DNA from: Streptomyces hygroscopicus
GTDB taxonomy: Bacteria > Actinomycetota > Actinomycetes > Streptomycetales > Streptomycetaceae
Length of the DNA: 64,000 nt
Direction of reading: 5' to 3'
Assembly: GCF_026168105.1 (NCBI RefSeq)
Contig: NZ_LBMW01000023.1
Coordinates: forward strand, 1-64,000
In this document: positions 8,265 to 16,789 of the stretch, one piece after another
Numbering within the stretch: the first letter of the stretch is position 1
Layout: every line of letters begins with the position of its first letter
Made by a program: the position numbers and the translations under genes
The notes under the pieces: generated by a model
Told to the model about the DNA's origin: nothing
Databases searched by the model: none
The model's input: only the letters and a program-made list of their open reading frames with translations

Positions 8265-9214
8265 GACACGGGCTCCGTCAGCGGGCGGTCCACGGGAACC
8301 GCCGATGTGACCGTCACGGCGGCGAGGTCCAGGTCCGCCGGGGTCGGCATCACGCTGCCGGGCAGCTGGACCGCCGCGGCGCCGTGCGCGACGGCCGAGA
8401 CCAGGGCCTCCGGGCCGCGGCCTCCCGCGATCAGGAACCCGGCGAGGGAGGAGTCGCCGGCGCCCACATTGCTGCGTACGACGTCGACGCGCGCGCTGCC
8501 GAACCAGATGCCCGCATCGTCCACGAGCAACTGCCCGTCCGCACCGAGGCTCGCGAGCACGGCGCCCGCGCCCATCCCGCGCAGCGCCTCGGCCGCCTTG
8601 GCTGCGTCGCCCACGGTCGCCAGGGGCCGCCCGACGGCCTCCGCGAGTTCCGCGGCGTTCGGCTTCACCACGTCGGGACGCTCGCGCAGCGCCGCGAGGA
8701 GTGCGGGCCCCGAGGCGTCGAGCGCGATCCGCGCGCCCGCGGCATGGGCGCGGGCCACAAGCTCGGCGTACCAGGACGGGCCGAGCCCGCGCGGAAGGCT
8801 GCCGCAGCAGGTGATCCAGGTGATGTCAGCCGCGCGGTACTGCGCTCGTACCGTCTCCAGAAGGAGTTCGGCCTCGACGGCGGAGAGTTCGGGGCCAGGG
8901 GCGTTGATCTTGGTGAGGGTTCCGTCGGGTTCCGCGACCGCGATGTTGGAGCGGGTGGCCCCGGCGAGCGGGACCGGCGCGACCTCGATGCCCTGCGCAT
9001 GGAGCAGATCGGCCACGAGTGCGCCCGGCGCACCACCCAGAGGCAGCACGGCGACCGTGCGCCGCCCGGCGGCAGCGACCGCGCGCGAAACGTTCACCCC
9101 CTTGCCGCCCGGGTCCATCCGTTCGCCGGTGGCCCGGATGACCTCGCCGCGGTCGAGGCACGGGACCTCGTACGTACGGTCGAGGGACGGGTTCGGGGTG
9201 ACGGTGAGAATCAT
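8261..9214 (-). CDS. fruK: 1-phosphofructokinase (PfkB family)
   Basis: The 317-aa cytosolic kinase converts fructose 1-phosphate to fructose 1,6-bisphosphate with ATP. PfkB features are clear: the start MILTVTPNPSLDRTYEV, signature 1 GGKGVNVSRAVAAAG (about 37-51), and signature 2 with the catalytic Asp in VGAGDSSLAGFLIAGG (GAGDS; usual GAGDA/S). It overlaps fruR by ATGA and is followed by the small frame leading into fruA, consistent with one transcript. Confidence 0.95.
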   Translation of the reverse strand: MILTVTPNPSLDRTYEVPCLDRGEVIRATGERMDPGGKGVNVSRAVAAAGRRTVAVLPLGGAPGALVADLLHAQGIEVAPVPLAGATRSNIAVAEPDGTLTKINAPGPELSAVEAELLLETVRAQYRAADITWITCCGSLPRGLGPSWYAELVARAHAAGARIALDASGPALLAALRERPDVVKPNAAELAEAVGRPLATVGDAAKAAEALRGMGAGAVLASLGADGQLLVDDAGIWFGSARVDVVRSNVGAGDSSLAGFLIAGGRGPEALVSAVAHGAAAVQLPGSVMPTPADLDLAAVTVTSAVPVDRPLTEPVS

Positions 9215-9972
9215 GCGCGCACTACTTCCGTGCCGCCGCGCTCGATCGCGGTGGCGTCCTCGGGGCTCAACCCGCTGTCGGTGATCAGCAGGTCCACGTC
9301 GCCGAGTTCACCGAAGCGGGCGAAGTGCTCCTGTCCGTGCTTGGAGGAGTCGGCGAGCAGCACCACGCGACGGGCGGCGCGGATCGCGGCCCGCTTGACC
9401 GCCGCCTCGGCGAGGTCGGGCGTGGTCAGTCCGTGGTCGGCCGAGAAGCCGTTGGCGGCGATGAACACGACGTCGGCGCGGATCTCGCCGTACGCGCGCA
9501 GCGCCCATGCGTCCACGGCGGCGCGCGTACGGTGCCGTACGCGCCCCCCGACCAGATGGAGCTGGATGCCGGGGTGGTCCGCGAGACGGGCCGCGATGGG
9601 CAGGCTGTGCGTGACCACGGTGAGCACGGCGTCCAGGGGGATGCCGCCCGCCAGCCGAGCGACTGTCGAACCGGCGTCGAGGATCATCGTGCCCTCGCTC
9701 GGCAGCTCCGCGAGGGCCGCCTTGGCGATCCGGTCCTTCTCGTCGGCCGCGGTCGACTCCCGCTCCGCGAGGTCCGGCTCGAAGTCCAGGCGTCCGGCGG
9801 GTATCGCGCCGCCGTGCACCCGTCGCACGAGGCCGGCGCGGTCCAGGGCCCGCAGGTCGCGGCGGATCGTCTCTGCCGTGACCTGGAACTCCTCGGCCAG
9901 CGAGACCACGTCCACCCGCCCGCCGTCACGCGCGAGCCGGAGAATCTCCTGCTGCCGCTCCGGTGCGTACAT
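9211..9972 (-). CDS. fruR: DeoR/GlpR-family regulator of the fructose operon
   Basis: The 253-aa repressor has an N-terminal DeoR helix-turn-helix (about 1-57: ERQQEILRLA, TAETIRRDLRALDRAGLVRRVHGGA) and a C-terminal sugar-phosphate sensor domain (DeoRC, with LDAGSTVARLAG). It is expected to repress fruRKA and respond to a fructose phosphate. The ATG at 9972 is preferred over 9993 because GGAGG sits 9-10 bases upstream and MYAPERQQEIL is the usual beginning. It overlaps fruK by 4 bases. Confidence 0.92.
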   Translation of the reverse strand: MYAPERQQEILRLARDGGRVDVVSLAEEFQVTAETIRRDLRALDRAGLVRRVHGGAIPAGRLDFEPDLAERESTAADEKDRIAKAALAELPSEGTMILDAGSTVARLAGGIPLDAVLTVVTHSLPIAARLADHPGIQLHLVGGRVRHRTRAAVDAWALRAYGEIRADVVFIAANGFSADHGLTTPDLAEAAVKRAAIRAARRVVLLADSSKHGQEHFARFGELGDVDLLITDSGLSPEDATAIERGGTEVVRA

Positions 9973-10107
9973 GCCCGTTCGCCTCCGACTCATGCCCGAA
10001 CATGTGGTTTCACTCGGAGGCTACGTCTGTATTTCCGAAAAGTAAACAGGCTCGGCCCGTGGAGCGGACACAAACGGGCGCTGAGCCGGGACAGGGCCCT
10101 GCACGGC

Positions 10108-10148
10108 GGCGCCCGGCGGCCTCACGGAATGTGAGCCCGCCGGGCGCC
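10108..10148 (-). terminator. Long hairpin terminator of the MFS gene
   Basis: GGCGCCCGGCGG (10108-10119) pairs with CCGCCGGGCGCC (10137-10148), and an inner CTCAC/GTGAG stem continues it. It lies 25 bp past the MFS stop codon. Confidence 0.8.
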
Positions 10149-10172
10149 GCCGACCACCGTTGGTTGGACGAC

Positions 10173-11720
10173 TCAGGGAACGAGCACCCGATCCCGCTCC
10201 TCGGCAGCCGCCGGCTCCGCCTCCGTGTCCGCGCCCTCCACGTGCTGCGCGGGCCGCTTCGGCAGAGCGAACATCAGCAGGAAGATCACCGCCATCACCG
10301 CCGCGACCCAGCCCAGCGCGTGCTGGAAGGCGCGTACGAAGGCCGGACCCGTCTGCGCCGGGGTGAGCCGGTCGCCGATCTCGCCGAAGAAGACCACCGA
10401 CACCAGCCCGAGGCCCAGGGCGTTGCCCATCTGCTGGACCGTGCTGATCAGGCCCGACGCCGAGCCGGAGTGCTCCCGCGGCACCTCGGAGAGCACCGCG
10501 TCCGTCAGCGGGGCGACGATCAGGCCCATGCCGGCGCCCATGACCACCAGCGGCAGCGCCATCTGCCAGGCGGCGATGGAGGAGCCGTACCGGTGGGCCT
10601 CCGCAATGTAGAGGAGCACGCCCGCCGCCATCACCAGCGCGCCCGCCTGCAGCACCTTGCGGCCGAAGCGCGGGACGAGCTTCTGCACGGACATCCCGGC
10701 CGCCGTGGAGACCGCGAGTGAGAACGGCACGCCCGTCAGCCCGGCCCGCAGCGCGCTCCAGCCAAGTCCGACCTGCATGTACAGCGTCCAGACCAGGAAG
10801 AAGACACCGAGGCCGACCCCGAACACCGTCTGCACCGCGATGCCCGCCGCGAAGCTCTTGACGCGGAACAGGGACAGTTCGACGAGCGGGGAACCGTCGA
10901 GTGCGGCCTTCCGCTTCTCGTACGCCACCAACGCCGCGAAGACCAGGAGCGCGCCCGCCATCGACGCGAATCCCCACAGCGGCCAGCCCAGCTCGCGGCC
11001 CCGCGTGAGCGGATAGAGCAGCATCAGCAGGCCGAGGGTGACCAGCGCGACGCCGACGAGATCGAGACGCAGGGCTCGCGGTGCCTTCGACTCCTTGATG
11101 TACCGACGGCCGAGGAGAAGCGCCCCGACGCCGACCGGCAGGTTGATCAGGAAGATGGGCCGCCACTCCAGCCCGAACAGGTTCCACTCGGTCAGCAGCG
11201 CACCGAGCAGCGGCCCGGAGACGGCACCCAGCCCGACGACCGCGCCGAAGAGACCGAAGACCTTGCCCCGCTCCTTCGCCGGGAAGGTGGCGTGCACGAT
11301 CGACAGCACCTGCGGCACCATCATCGCGGCCATCGCGCCCTGCAGGATCCGCGAGGCGACCAGCATGTCGGGGTTCGCGGCGAAGCCGCACAGCGCCGAG
11401 GCGAGCGTGAAACCGCCCACGCCGATCAGGAAGAGGCGTTTGCGGCCGTGGATGTCCCCGAGCCGGCCGCCGGTGATGAGCCCGGCGGCGAAGGCGAGCG
11501 CGTACCCCGCGGTGATCCACTGGATCTGGCTGAACGACGCGCCCTCGTCCCGTTGGATCGACGGGATCGCAATGTTGACGATCGTGACGTCGACCAGGTC
11601 CATGAAGGCCGCCGTCATCACGATGGCGAGCGCGAACCAGCGACGGCGGTCCCCGGCCGGGGTGGCCCGCCCGTCCGCGTCAGCCGTGCTGCTGCTGAGT
11701 GTGCTCTCGGTGGAGGTCAT
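10173..11720 (-). CDS. MFS drug efflux transporter (DHA2/EmrB-QacA type)
   Basis: The 515-aa protein has about 14 TM helices. It carries DHA2 motifs: DLVDVTIVNIAIPSI in TM1 (motif D1), GGRLGDIHGRKRLFLIG (motif A), and an antiporter-like region around GLGAVSGPLLGALL (motif C). It is predicted to export small toxic molecules in exchange for protons; the substrate is unknown. It is divergent from a WYL-domain regulator with a 62-bp gap holding an inverted repeat, which suggests local control. A strong terminator follows. Confidence 0.92.
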   Translation of the reverse strand: MTSTESTLSSSTADADGRATPAGDRRRWFALAIVMTAAFMDLVDVTIVNIAIPSIQRDEGASFSQIQWITAGYALAFAAGLITGGRLGDIHGRKRLFLIGVGGFTLASALCGFAANPDMLVASRILQGAMAAMMVPQVLSIVHATFPAKERGKVFGLFGAVVGLGAVSGPLLGALLTEWNLFGLEWRPIFLINLPVGVGALLLGRRYIKESKAPRALRLDLVGVALVTLGLLMLLYPLTRGRELGWPLWGFASMAGALLVFAALVAYEKRKAALDGSPLVELSLFRVKSFAAGIAVQTVFGVGLGVFFLVWTLYMQVGLGWSALRAGLTGVPFSLAVSTAAGMSVQKLVPRFGRKVLQAGALVMAAGVLLYIAEAHRYGSSIAAWQMALPLVVMGAGMGLIVAPLTDAVLSEVPREHSGSASGLISTVQQMGNALGLGLVSVVFFGEIGDRLTPAQTGPAFVRAFQHALGWVAAVMAVIFLLMFALPKRPAQHVEGADTEAEPAAAEERDRVLVP

Positions 11721-11730
11721 ACTGCGAAGC

Positions 11731-11762
11731 TAGGACCGCATTAGGTCAGATCATGTCCTAAT
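11731..11762. promoter_or_regulatory. Inverted-repeat operator between MFS and WYL regulator genes
   Basis: Two arms ATTAGG (11740-11745) and CCTAAT (11757-11762) face each other. A further TAGGAC copy at 11731-11736 matches the complement of GTCCTA (11755-11760). The site sits midway between divergent starts and is the natural target of the WYL regulator. Confidence 0.55.
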
Positions 11763-11782
11763 ACTGCGGCATCCTCGATTTC

Positions 11783-12757
11783 ATGACGACCGACACACCG
11801 GCCCGGCTCCTCCAGCTGCTCTCCCTCCTCCAGACCCCGCGCGAGTGGCCCGGTGGCGAGCTCGCCGAGCGGCTAGGGGTGTCGCGGCGCACCGTGCGAC
11901 GGGACATCGACCGGCTGCGTGAACTGGGCTACCCGGTCCAGGCCACCAAGGGCGCCGACGGCGGGTACCGGCTGGTCGCGGGCAAGGCCATGCCGCCGCT
12001 CGTCCTCGACGACGAGGAAGCCGTGGCGATTGCGGTCGGGCTGCGCGCCGGTGCCGGGCACGCGGTCGAGGGCCTGGAGGAGGCGTCGGTGCGGGCCCTG
12101 GCCAAGCTGGAACAGGTGCTGCCGAGCCGGCTGCGCCACCGTGTCACCACGCTCCAGGCCGCGACCACGCCCCTGACCAGCGGCGACGGGGCGAGCATCG
12201 CACCCGAGACACTGACCGTGATGGCCTCGACGATCGCCGGCCGTGAGCGGCTGCGGTTCGCCTACCGCTCCGGCGACGGAACACCGTCCAAGCGCCTGAC
12301 CGAGCCGTACCGCCTGGTGTCCACGGGCCGCCGCTGGTATCTCGTCGCCTACGACCTCGAGCGCGACGACTGGCGTACGTTCCGGGTCGACCGGGTCACC
12401 GAACCCTTCGCGACTGGCGCCCGGTTCGTCCCGCGGGAGCTGCCGACGGGGGGCGCGGCGGAGTATCTGCGGCAGTCGATGTACCGGCGGCAGGAGACAT
12501 ACGAGTTCGAAGCGACCTTCGCGGCACCCGCGGACTTCGTCGCGGCGCGCCTGCCCCGCTGGTTCGCCCCGCCCGAACCGCTCGACGACCACAGCTGCCG
12601 GCTGCGGAGCACGGTGAGCGACTCCGTGGAGTGGCTGGCGGTACGGCTGGCGTTGGTGGACTGCGAGTTCACCGTCCGGCGGCCGTCCGAACTCGCCGCG
12701 TGCGTACGGGACATGGGGGCGCGGCTGAGCAGGGCGGCGGACGGACGGAGGGGGTGA
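11783..12757 (+). CDS. WYL-domain transcriptional regulator (YafY/DeoR-type HTH)
   Basis: The 324-aa regulator has an N-terminal HTH (about 5-60: RLLQLLSLLQ, LAERLGVSRRTVRRDIDRL), a central WYL domain (about 145-220; here the signature reads GRRWYLVAYDLERDDWRTF) and a WCX C-terminal extension. Such proteins sense nucleic-acid or small ligands and control neighbouring genes. It is divergent from the MFS pump and probably controls it and itself. Confidence 0.92.
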   Translation: MTTDTPARLLQLLSLLQTPREWPGGELAERLGVSRRTVRRDIDRLRELGYPVQATKGADGGYRLVAGKAMPPLVLDDEEAVAIAVGLRAGAGHAVEGLEEASVRALAKLEQVLPSRLRHRVTTLQAATTPLTSGDGASIAPETLTVMASTIAGRERLRFAYRSGDGTPSKRLTEPYRLVSTGRRWYLVAYDLERDDWRTFRVDRVTEPFATGARFVPRELPTGGAAEYLRQSMYRRQETYEFEATFAAPADFVAARLPRWFAPPEPLDDHSCRLRSTVSDSVEWLAVRLALVDCEFTVRRPSELAACVRDMGARLSRAADGRRG

Positions 12758-12766
12758 GGGTGCCGA

Positions 12767-12910
12767 CTCAGCCGCTCCGCCGCGTCCGGCTCAGCCGCTC
12801 TCCCAGCCGACCGGCTCAGCCGCTCGCCCAGCCGACCGACTCAGCCGCTCGCCCAGCCGACCGACTCAGCCGCTCGCCCAGCCGGCCGACTCAGCCGCTC
12901 TCCCTTCGGA
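12767..12910. repeat. 25-bp tandem repeat array
   Basis: Six units of the type CTCAGCCGCTCGCCCAGCC plus GACCGA start at 12767, 12790, 12815, 12840, 12865 and 12890, so the period is 25 bp with one 23-bp spacing. The array lies just after the WYL regulator stop and runs into a decayed TetR gene. Confidence 0.85.
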
Positions 12911-13176
12911 AGTCCCCAGGGCTGCCAGGTTGCGTACGGCGGGTGGATGGGGCGCGGTGCGACCCCGGCGGCGCGGGCGATGCTCTCGGCCCGGGTGGCG
13001 CGGAGGCCGTTCGCCACGAAGAGTCCGGGGGCGGCCCGGGCATTCCCGATACGGGAACGGGTCGCCGCCTTGTGCCGCTCACCGAGGGACGCGTCGCGCC
13101 CGCCCGCGGACGCACTCCCGGTGGCCTGCTCCGTGCGACCGGACGACGTCCTGGTCACACACTTGGTACCGGTCAC
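12911..13176 (-). pseudogene. TetR-family regulator, N-terminal relic
   Basis: The minus strand encodes a recognisable TetR DNA-binding region: ERHKAATRSRIGNA, LFVANGLRATRAESIARAAG, VAP. It lacks a proper ligand-binding domain; the frame then runs into the 25-bp repeats and stops. It is beside hrdD, where S. coelicolor has a TetR gene (SCO3201 next to hrdD, from memory), so this is probably a decayed ortholog. The HTH is itself eroded (PRPIHPPYATWQ in place of the recognition helix end). Confidence 0.6.
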
Positions 13177-13563
13177 TCACGGCAGGTTATGGCCTGTGGC
13201 AAAATCTGCCATCCGGGCCGCCCCGGTGTTCAGGTCCGGGGCGCTCCGGCCAGTCTGCACTGCCCGGAACAGTCTCCGGGATGCCCGGAACCGCCTACGG
13301 AAACGGGAGGAGCCGGGCCCCGGCACCAGGGGGGAGCGGCGCCTGAGCCCGGCTCGGGAAGAGTCCCGGCGCCGGGGGGAGTGCGTCGGGACTCGGCTGT
13401 GAGGGCGCGAGGCCGTACGGCCCGGCCCGTGCCTGTGGAGGGCCCGGAGGTCTTGATGCCCCGGACCCGGGGGGTTGAAGCGACGGAACGCGCCAACTAG
13501 TGCACCAGAGGCACCGGCCGCGACGGTGACGTCGGGTCGGCGTCACCGCCGGCCCGACCCACG
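13177..13563. other. Gap between TetR relic and hrdD
   Basis: No credible gene is seen. Open frames here are GC-driven. A GGTGACG/CGTCACC hairpin at 13525-13547 with a 9-nt loop lies 17 bp past the hrdD stop and may terminate hrdD. Confidence 0.4.
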
Positions 13564-14562
13564 TCATGCCGCCGCGTCGAACCCCGTCTGCCGCGCCAGC
13601 TTCTTCAGCTCCAGCAGCGCGTGCTTCTCGATCTGCCGGATCCGCTCGCGCGTCAGGCCGTGCTCCTTGCCGACCTCCGTGAGCGTGCGCTCCCGGCCGT
13701 CCTCGATGCCGTACCGCATCTTGATGATCGAGGCCGTGCGCTGGTCGAGCCGGCCGATCAGGTCGTCCAGCTCCTCGCTGCGCAGCAGCGTGAGCACCGA
13801 CTGCTCCGGCGACACCGCCGACGTGTCCTCCAGCAGGTCGCCGAACTGCGTCTCGCCCTCGTCGTCCACCGACATGTTCAGCGAGACCGGGTCACGGGCC
13901 CAGTCGAGGACGTCGCCGACGCGCTCCGCCGTCGAGTCCAGCTCGGCCGCGATCTCGGTCGGCTCCGGCTCCCGCCCGTGCTCACGGTTGAACTCCCGCT
14001 GCACCCGTCGGATCCGGCCCAGCTCCTCGACCAGATGGACGGGCAGCCGGATGGTGCGGGACTGGTCGGCGATCGACCGGGTGATGGCCTGGCGGATCCA
14101 CCAGGTCGCGTATGTAGAGAACTTGAAGCCCTTGCGGTAGTCGAACTTCTCGACCGCGCGCACCAGGCCTGCGTTGCCCTCCTGGATCAGGTCGAGCAAC
14201 GGGAGACCACTGCGCGGATAGCGGCGCGCCACGGCGACGACCAGCCGCAGGTTCGACCGGATGAAGATGTCCTTCGCCCGCTCGCCCTGCGCGACAAGGG
14301 CCTCCAGCTCCTCGCGGGTGGCATCCGCCTTGGCCTGCTCCTCGCCGTCGAGGATCTGCCTGGCGAACACACCCGCCTCGATGATCTCGGACAGCTCGAC
14401 CTCCCTGGCGGCGTCGAGCAGCGGTGTACGCGCGATCTCATCGAGGTACATGCCGACCAGGTCGCGATCGGCGAGCTCGCCGCCATGGGCGCGAACACTG
14501 TTTGCCGCGTCGCGGGCCCCGCCTTCGGCGGCCTTACGACGGGCGACGGCACGGGTTGCCAT
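13564..14562 (-). CDS. hrdD: RNA polymerase principal-like sigma factor HrdD
   Basis: The 332-aa sigma-70 group 2 factor has region 1.2 (DLVGMYLDEIARTPLLDAA, about 33-51), region 2 with the -10 recognition helix GFKFSTYATWWIRQAITRSI (about 150-170), region 3, and region 4.2 (GLTRERIRQIEKHALLELKK, near the C-terminus). The start MATRAVARR and the C-terminus TGFDAAA are those I recall for HrdD. It guides core polymerase to housekeeping-type promoters and is not essential in S. coelicolor. The ATG at 14562 has GGGAG upstream. A SigR-type promoter lies about 85 bp further up. Confidence 0.93.
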   Translation of the reverse strand: MATRAVARRKAAEGGARDAANSVRAHGGELADRDLVGMYLDEIARTPLLDAAREVELSEIIEAGVFARQILDGEEQAKADATREELEALVAQGERAKDIFIRSNLRLVVAVARRYPRSGLPLLDLIQEGNAGLVRAVEKFDYRKGFKFSTYATWWIRQAITRSIADQSRTIRLPVHLVEELGRIRRVQREFNREHGREPEPTEIAAELDSTAERVGDVLDWARDPVSLNMSVDDEGETQFGDLLEDTSAVSPEQSVLTLLRSEELDDLIGRLDQRTASIIKMRYGIEDGRERTLTEVGKEHGLTRERIRQIEKHALLELKKLARQTGFDAAA

Positions 14563-14646
14563 GCGTGCTCCCTTGCGATGGTGGGCTGGCGGATGGTCCT
14601 CTGACACTTCGGACACCCTTCCGGGTGCCCGGCATCTGAAGGAAAC

Positions 14647-14673
14647 AACGACTGGAATCAGGACAGAATTCCC
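14647..14673 (-). promoter_or_regulatory. SigR-type promoter of hrdD
   Basis: On the minus strand GGGAAT (14673-14668), an 18-nt spacer and GTT (14649-14647) match the SigR consensus GGGAAT-N18-GTT exactly. hrdD is a known SigR (thiol-stress) target in S. coelicolor, so the site and gene agree. Confidence 0.8.
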
Positions 14674-14733
14674 AACCTGCCCCTCGTTTTTTCTGATCAT
14701 GCAGTACCCTGTCCCGCCACAGGGGGAGGCCGG

Positions 14734-15267
14734 ATGCCGTCGGAACGTACAGAGGTGCAGGTCAGGCCGGGAGTCGAGGGCGACCTCGAAGCTCTCACGG
14801 ACATCTACAACCACTATGTGCGTGAGACGTCCATCACATTCGACACAGCGATCTTCACACCGGAAGAGCGACGTCCTTGGCTGCTCTCCCACCCTGAAGA
14901 CGGCCCGCACCGGCTGATGGTTGCCGTGGCCCCGGACCCACAGGAGATTCTGGGGTACGCCACTTCCAGCGCCTTTCGCGCCAAGCCGGCGTACGCGACC
15001 TCGGTGGAGGTCACGATCTACCTCGCCCCGCACGCGACGGGACGCGGCGTCGGCACCCACCTCTACAGGGCCCTCTTCGAGTGCCTGGCCGACGAGGACC
15101 TGCACCGCGCCTACGCGGGGATCGCCCAGCCCAACGAAGCGTCGGTGCTGCTGCACGAACGCTTCGGATTCCGGCACGTGGGCACCTACCGGGAGGTGGG
15201 CCGAAAGTTCGGCCGCTACTGGGACGTCGCCTGGTACGAGAAGGAACTCCAGGCGGTCGGCGTCTGA
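14734..15267 (+). CDS. GNAT N-acetyltransferase (phosphinothricin acetyltransferase-like)
   Basis: The 177-aa enzyme has the PAT/Bar layout: DLEALTDIYNHYVRETSITF near the N-terminus, a beta4 SVEVTIYLAPHATGRGVGTHL segment holding the acetyl-CoA loop (RGVGTHL), and NEASVLLHERFGFRHVGTYR. It would transfer acetyl from acetyl-CoA to an amine; resistance to phosphinothricin cannot be concluded. The ATG follows GGGGGAGG. It is divergent from hrdD, and the two share 170 bp of control region. Confidence 0.88.
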   Translation: MPSERTEVQVRPGVEGDLEALTDIYNHYVRETSITFDTAIFTPEERRPWLLSHPEDGPHRLMVAVAPDPQEILGYATSSAFRAKPAYATSVEVTIYLAPHATGRGVGTHLYRALFECLADEDLHRAYAGIAQPNEASVLLHERFGFRHVGTYREVGRKFGRYWDVAWYEKELQAVGV

Positions 15268-15278
15268 GCTCGGCAAGC

Positions 15279-16085
15279 TCAGCCGAACTGCACCGACCTC
15301 TTCGCCAGCCCCATCCAGAACCCGTCGATCACCGACTGCTGCGCGTCCAGTTCCCCCATGGCGTCCGCCGCACCCATCGCGACGAACAGCGGGGCGAAGT
15401 GCTCCGTACGGGGGTGCGCCAGGCGTCCGGCCGGGGACTTGCGGGTGAAGTCGAGGAGGGCGTCGATGTCGCCGGCGTCCAGGGCGCGGTGACCCCAGTC
15501 GTCGAACTCCGCCGACCAGGCCGGCACCCCTGCGCCCACATGACGCAGGGCGGCCAGGTTGTGGGTGAAGAAGCCGGAGCCGACGATCAGGGCGCCCTCG
15601 TCACGCAGCGGGGCCAGCTTGCGGCCCACATCCATGAGCTTCACCGGGTCCAGGGTCGGCAGGGAGATCTGCAGGACCGGGATGTCGGCGTCGGGGAACA
15701 TCTCGACCAGTGGGACGTACGCGCCGTGGTCCAGGCCGCGGTCCGGGAAGTCCTGTACGGGGATGCCGGGGGCACGCAGCAGCTTCCGTACGGCGTCGGC
15801 GAGCTGCGGGGCGCCCGGGGCCTTGTACGTCACCCGGTAGTAGTGCTCGGGGAAGCCCCAGAAGTCGTAGACCAGCGGCACCGTCTCCACCGCGCCGAGG
15901 GCCAGCGGGGCCTCCTCCCAGTGGGCGGAGACCATCAGGATCGCCTTGGGGCGCGGCAGGCCGGCGGACCAGGCGGCGAGCTGGCCGGGCCAGACCGGGT
16001 CGTCGGCCAGCGGAGGCGCCCCATGGCTCAGATAGAGGGCGGGCATGCGCTCGGGTGCGGTGCGCTCCTCGATGGCGGCGGACAT
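15279..16085 (-). CDS. DODA-type extradiol aromatic ring-opening dioxygenase
   Basis: The 268-aa protein belongs to the LigB/4,5-DOPA dioxygenase extradiol family. PALYLSHGAPPLADDPVW at the N-terminus (metal His in SHG), VSAHWEE (second His) and GLDHGAYVPL (catalytic His) are all present. It is a non-heme iron or zinc enzyme acting on aromatic diols; the true substrate is unknown. The ATG at 16085 has GGAG 9 bases upstream. It is divergent from a MarR gene with operator-like palindromes between, so it is likely MarR-controlled. Confidence 0.92.
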   Translation of the reverse strand: MSAAIEERTAPERMPALYLSHGAPPLADDPVWPGQLAAWSAGLPRPKAILMVSAHWEEAPLALGAVETVPLVYDFWGFPEHYYRVTYKAPGAPQLADAVRKLLRAPGIPVQDFPDRGLDHGAYVPLVEMFPDADIPVLQISLPTLDPVKLMDVGRKLAPLRDEGALIVGSGFFTHNLAALRHVGAGVPAWSAEFDDWGHRALDAGDIDALLDFTRKSPAGRLAHPRTEHFAPLFVAMGAADAMGELDAQQSVIDGFWMGLAKRSVQFG

Positions 16086-16112
16086 GGCGGCGACTCCTTC
16101 CGAGGCAACTGT

Positions 16113-16169
16113 TTGAAGTCTCAAGCTCCCTCGAAGAAAAGAGTAGCGCTTACTTGTTTAATCTTCAAG
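16113..16169. promoter_or_regulatory. Two MarR-type palindromic sites
   Basis: TTGA-AGTC-TCAA (16113-16124) and CTTG-N9-CAAG (16153-16169) lie between the divergent dioxygenase and MarR genes. TTGAAG at 16113 and CTTCAA at 16163 also form a long-range inverted pair. TTG/CAA-armed palindromes are typical MarR operators. Confidence 0.6.
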
Positions 16170-16193
16170 AAGAGGCCTCGTAGAGTGGGGTTC

Positions 16194-16697
16194 ATGAAGA
16201 CGGCACCCGCTGAAGGCACTCGTTGGCTCACCGACGAGGAGCAGCACACCTGGCGTGCGTACATGCACGCCGTCACCCTTCTCGAGGACCACCTGGACCG
16301 TCAGCTCCAGCGCGATGCGGGCATGCCGCACGTCTACTACGGGCTGCTCGTCCAGCTCGCCGATGCGCCACGCCGGCGGCTGCGGATGACGGAGCTGGCC
16401 ATGCGGGCGAAGATCACCCGCTCCCGGCTCTCGCACGCCGTCGCCCGCCTGGAGAAGAACGGCTGGGTGCGGCGCGAGGACTGTCCCTCCGACAAGCGCG
16501 GACAGCTCGCGGTCCTCACGGAGGAGGGGTACGAGGTGCTGTCGCGCACCGCACCCGGACATGTGGCGGCCGTGCGCCAGGCACTCTTCGACCGGCTCAC
16601 CCCTCAGCAGCAGCAGTCCCTCGGCGAGATCATGGAGACCATCGCGGAGGGACTGCAGCCCAAGGAGGCAGGGGCGGACCTGCCCTGGCTCCGCTGA
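16194..16697 (+). CDS. MarR-family transcriptional regulator
   Basis: The 167-aa winged-helix dimer has LTDEEQHTWRAYMHA at the dimerisation helix. The HTH is LRMTELAMRAKITRSRLSHAVARLEKNGWV (two overlapping parts of the winged helix), followed by the wing REDCPSDKRGQLAVLTEEG with the conserved D-x-R. It probably represses the divergent dioxygenase gene and itself in response to an aromatic ligand. The ATG at 16194 opens the conserved protein; the frame upstream is antisense to the dioxygenase. Confidence 0.92.
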   Translation: MKTAPAEGTRWLTDEEQHTWRAYMHAVTLLEDHLDRQLQRDAGMPHVYYGLLVQLADAPRRRLRMTELAMRAKITRSRLSHAVARLEKNGWVRREDCPSDKRGQLAVLTEEGYEVLSRTAPGHVAAVRQALFDRLTPQQQQSLGEIMETIAEGLQPKEAGADLPWLR

Positions 16698-16789
16698 CCC
16701 CGAGTGGAACGTTCCGGCGGAATGAATCCGCCCCGGCCCCGCCGGACAGCGGGGCCGGGGCGGATCCCCGGAGGCGTACGGACGGGGCG

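Noticed and set aside
5692..8310. 872-aa plus-strand frame opposite fruA
   Set aside because: It is antisense to fruA, rich in His/Arg/Asp/Gly, and produced by GC-skewed third positions.
12767..12910. Regular repeats considered as a CRISPR array
   Set aside because: Units are directly joined without unique spacers and there are no cas genes.
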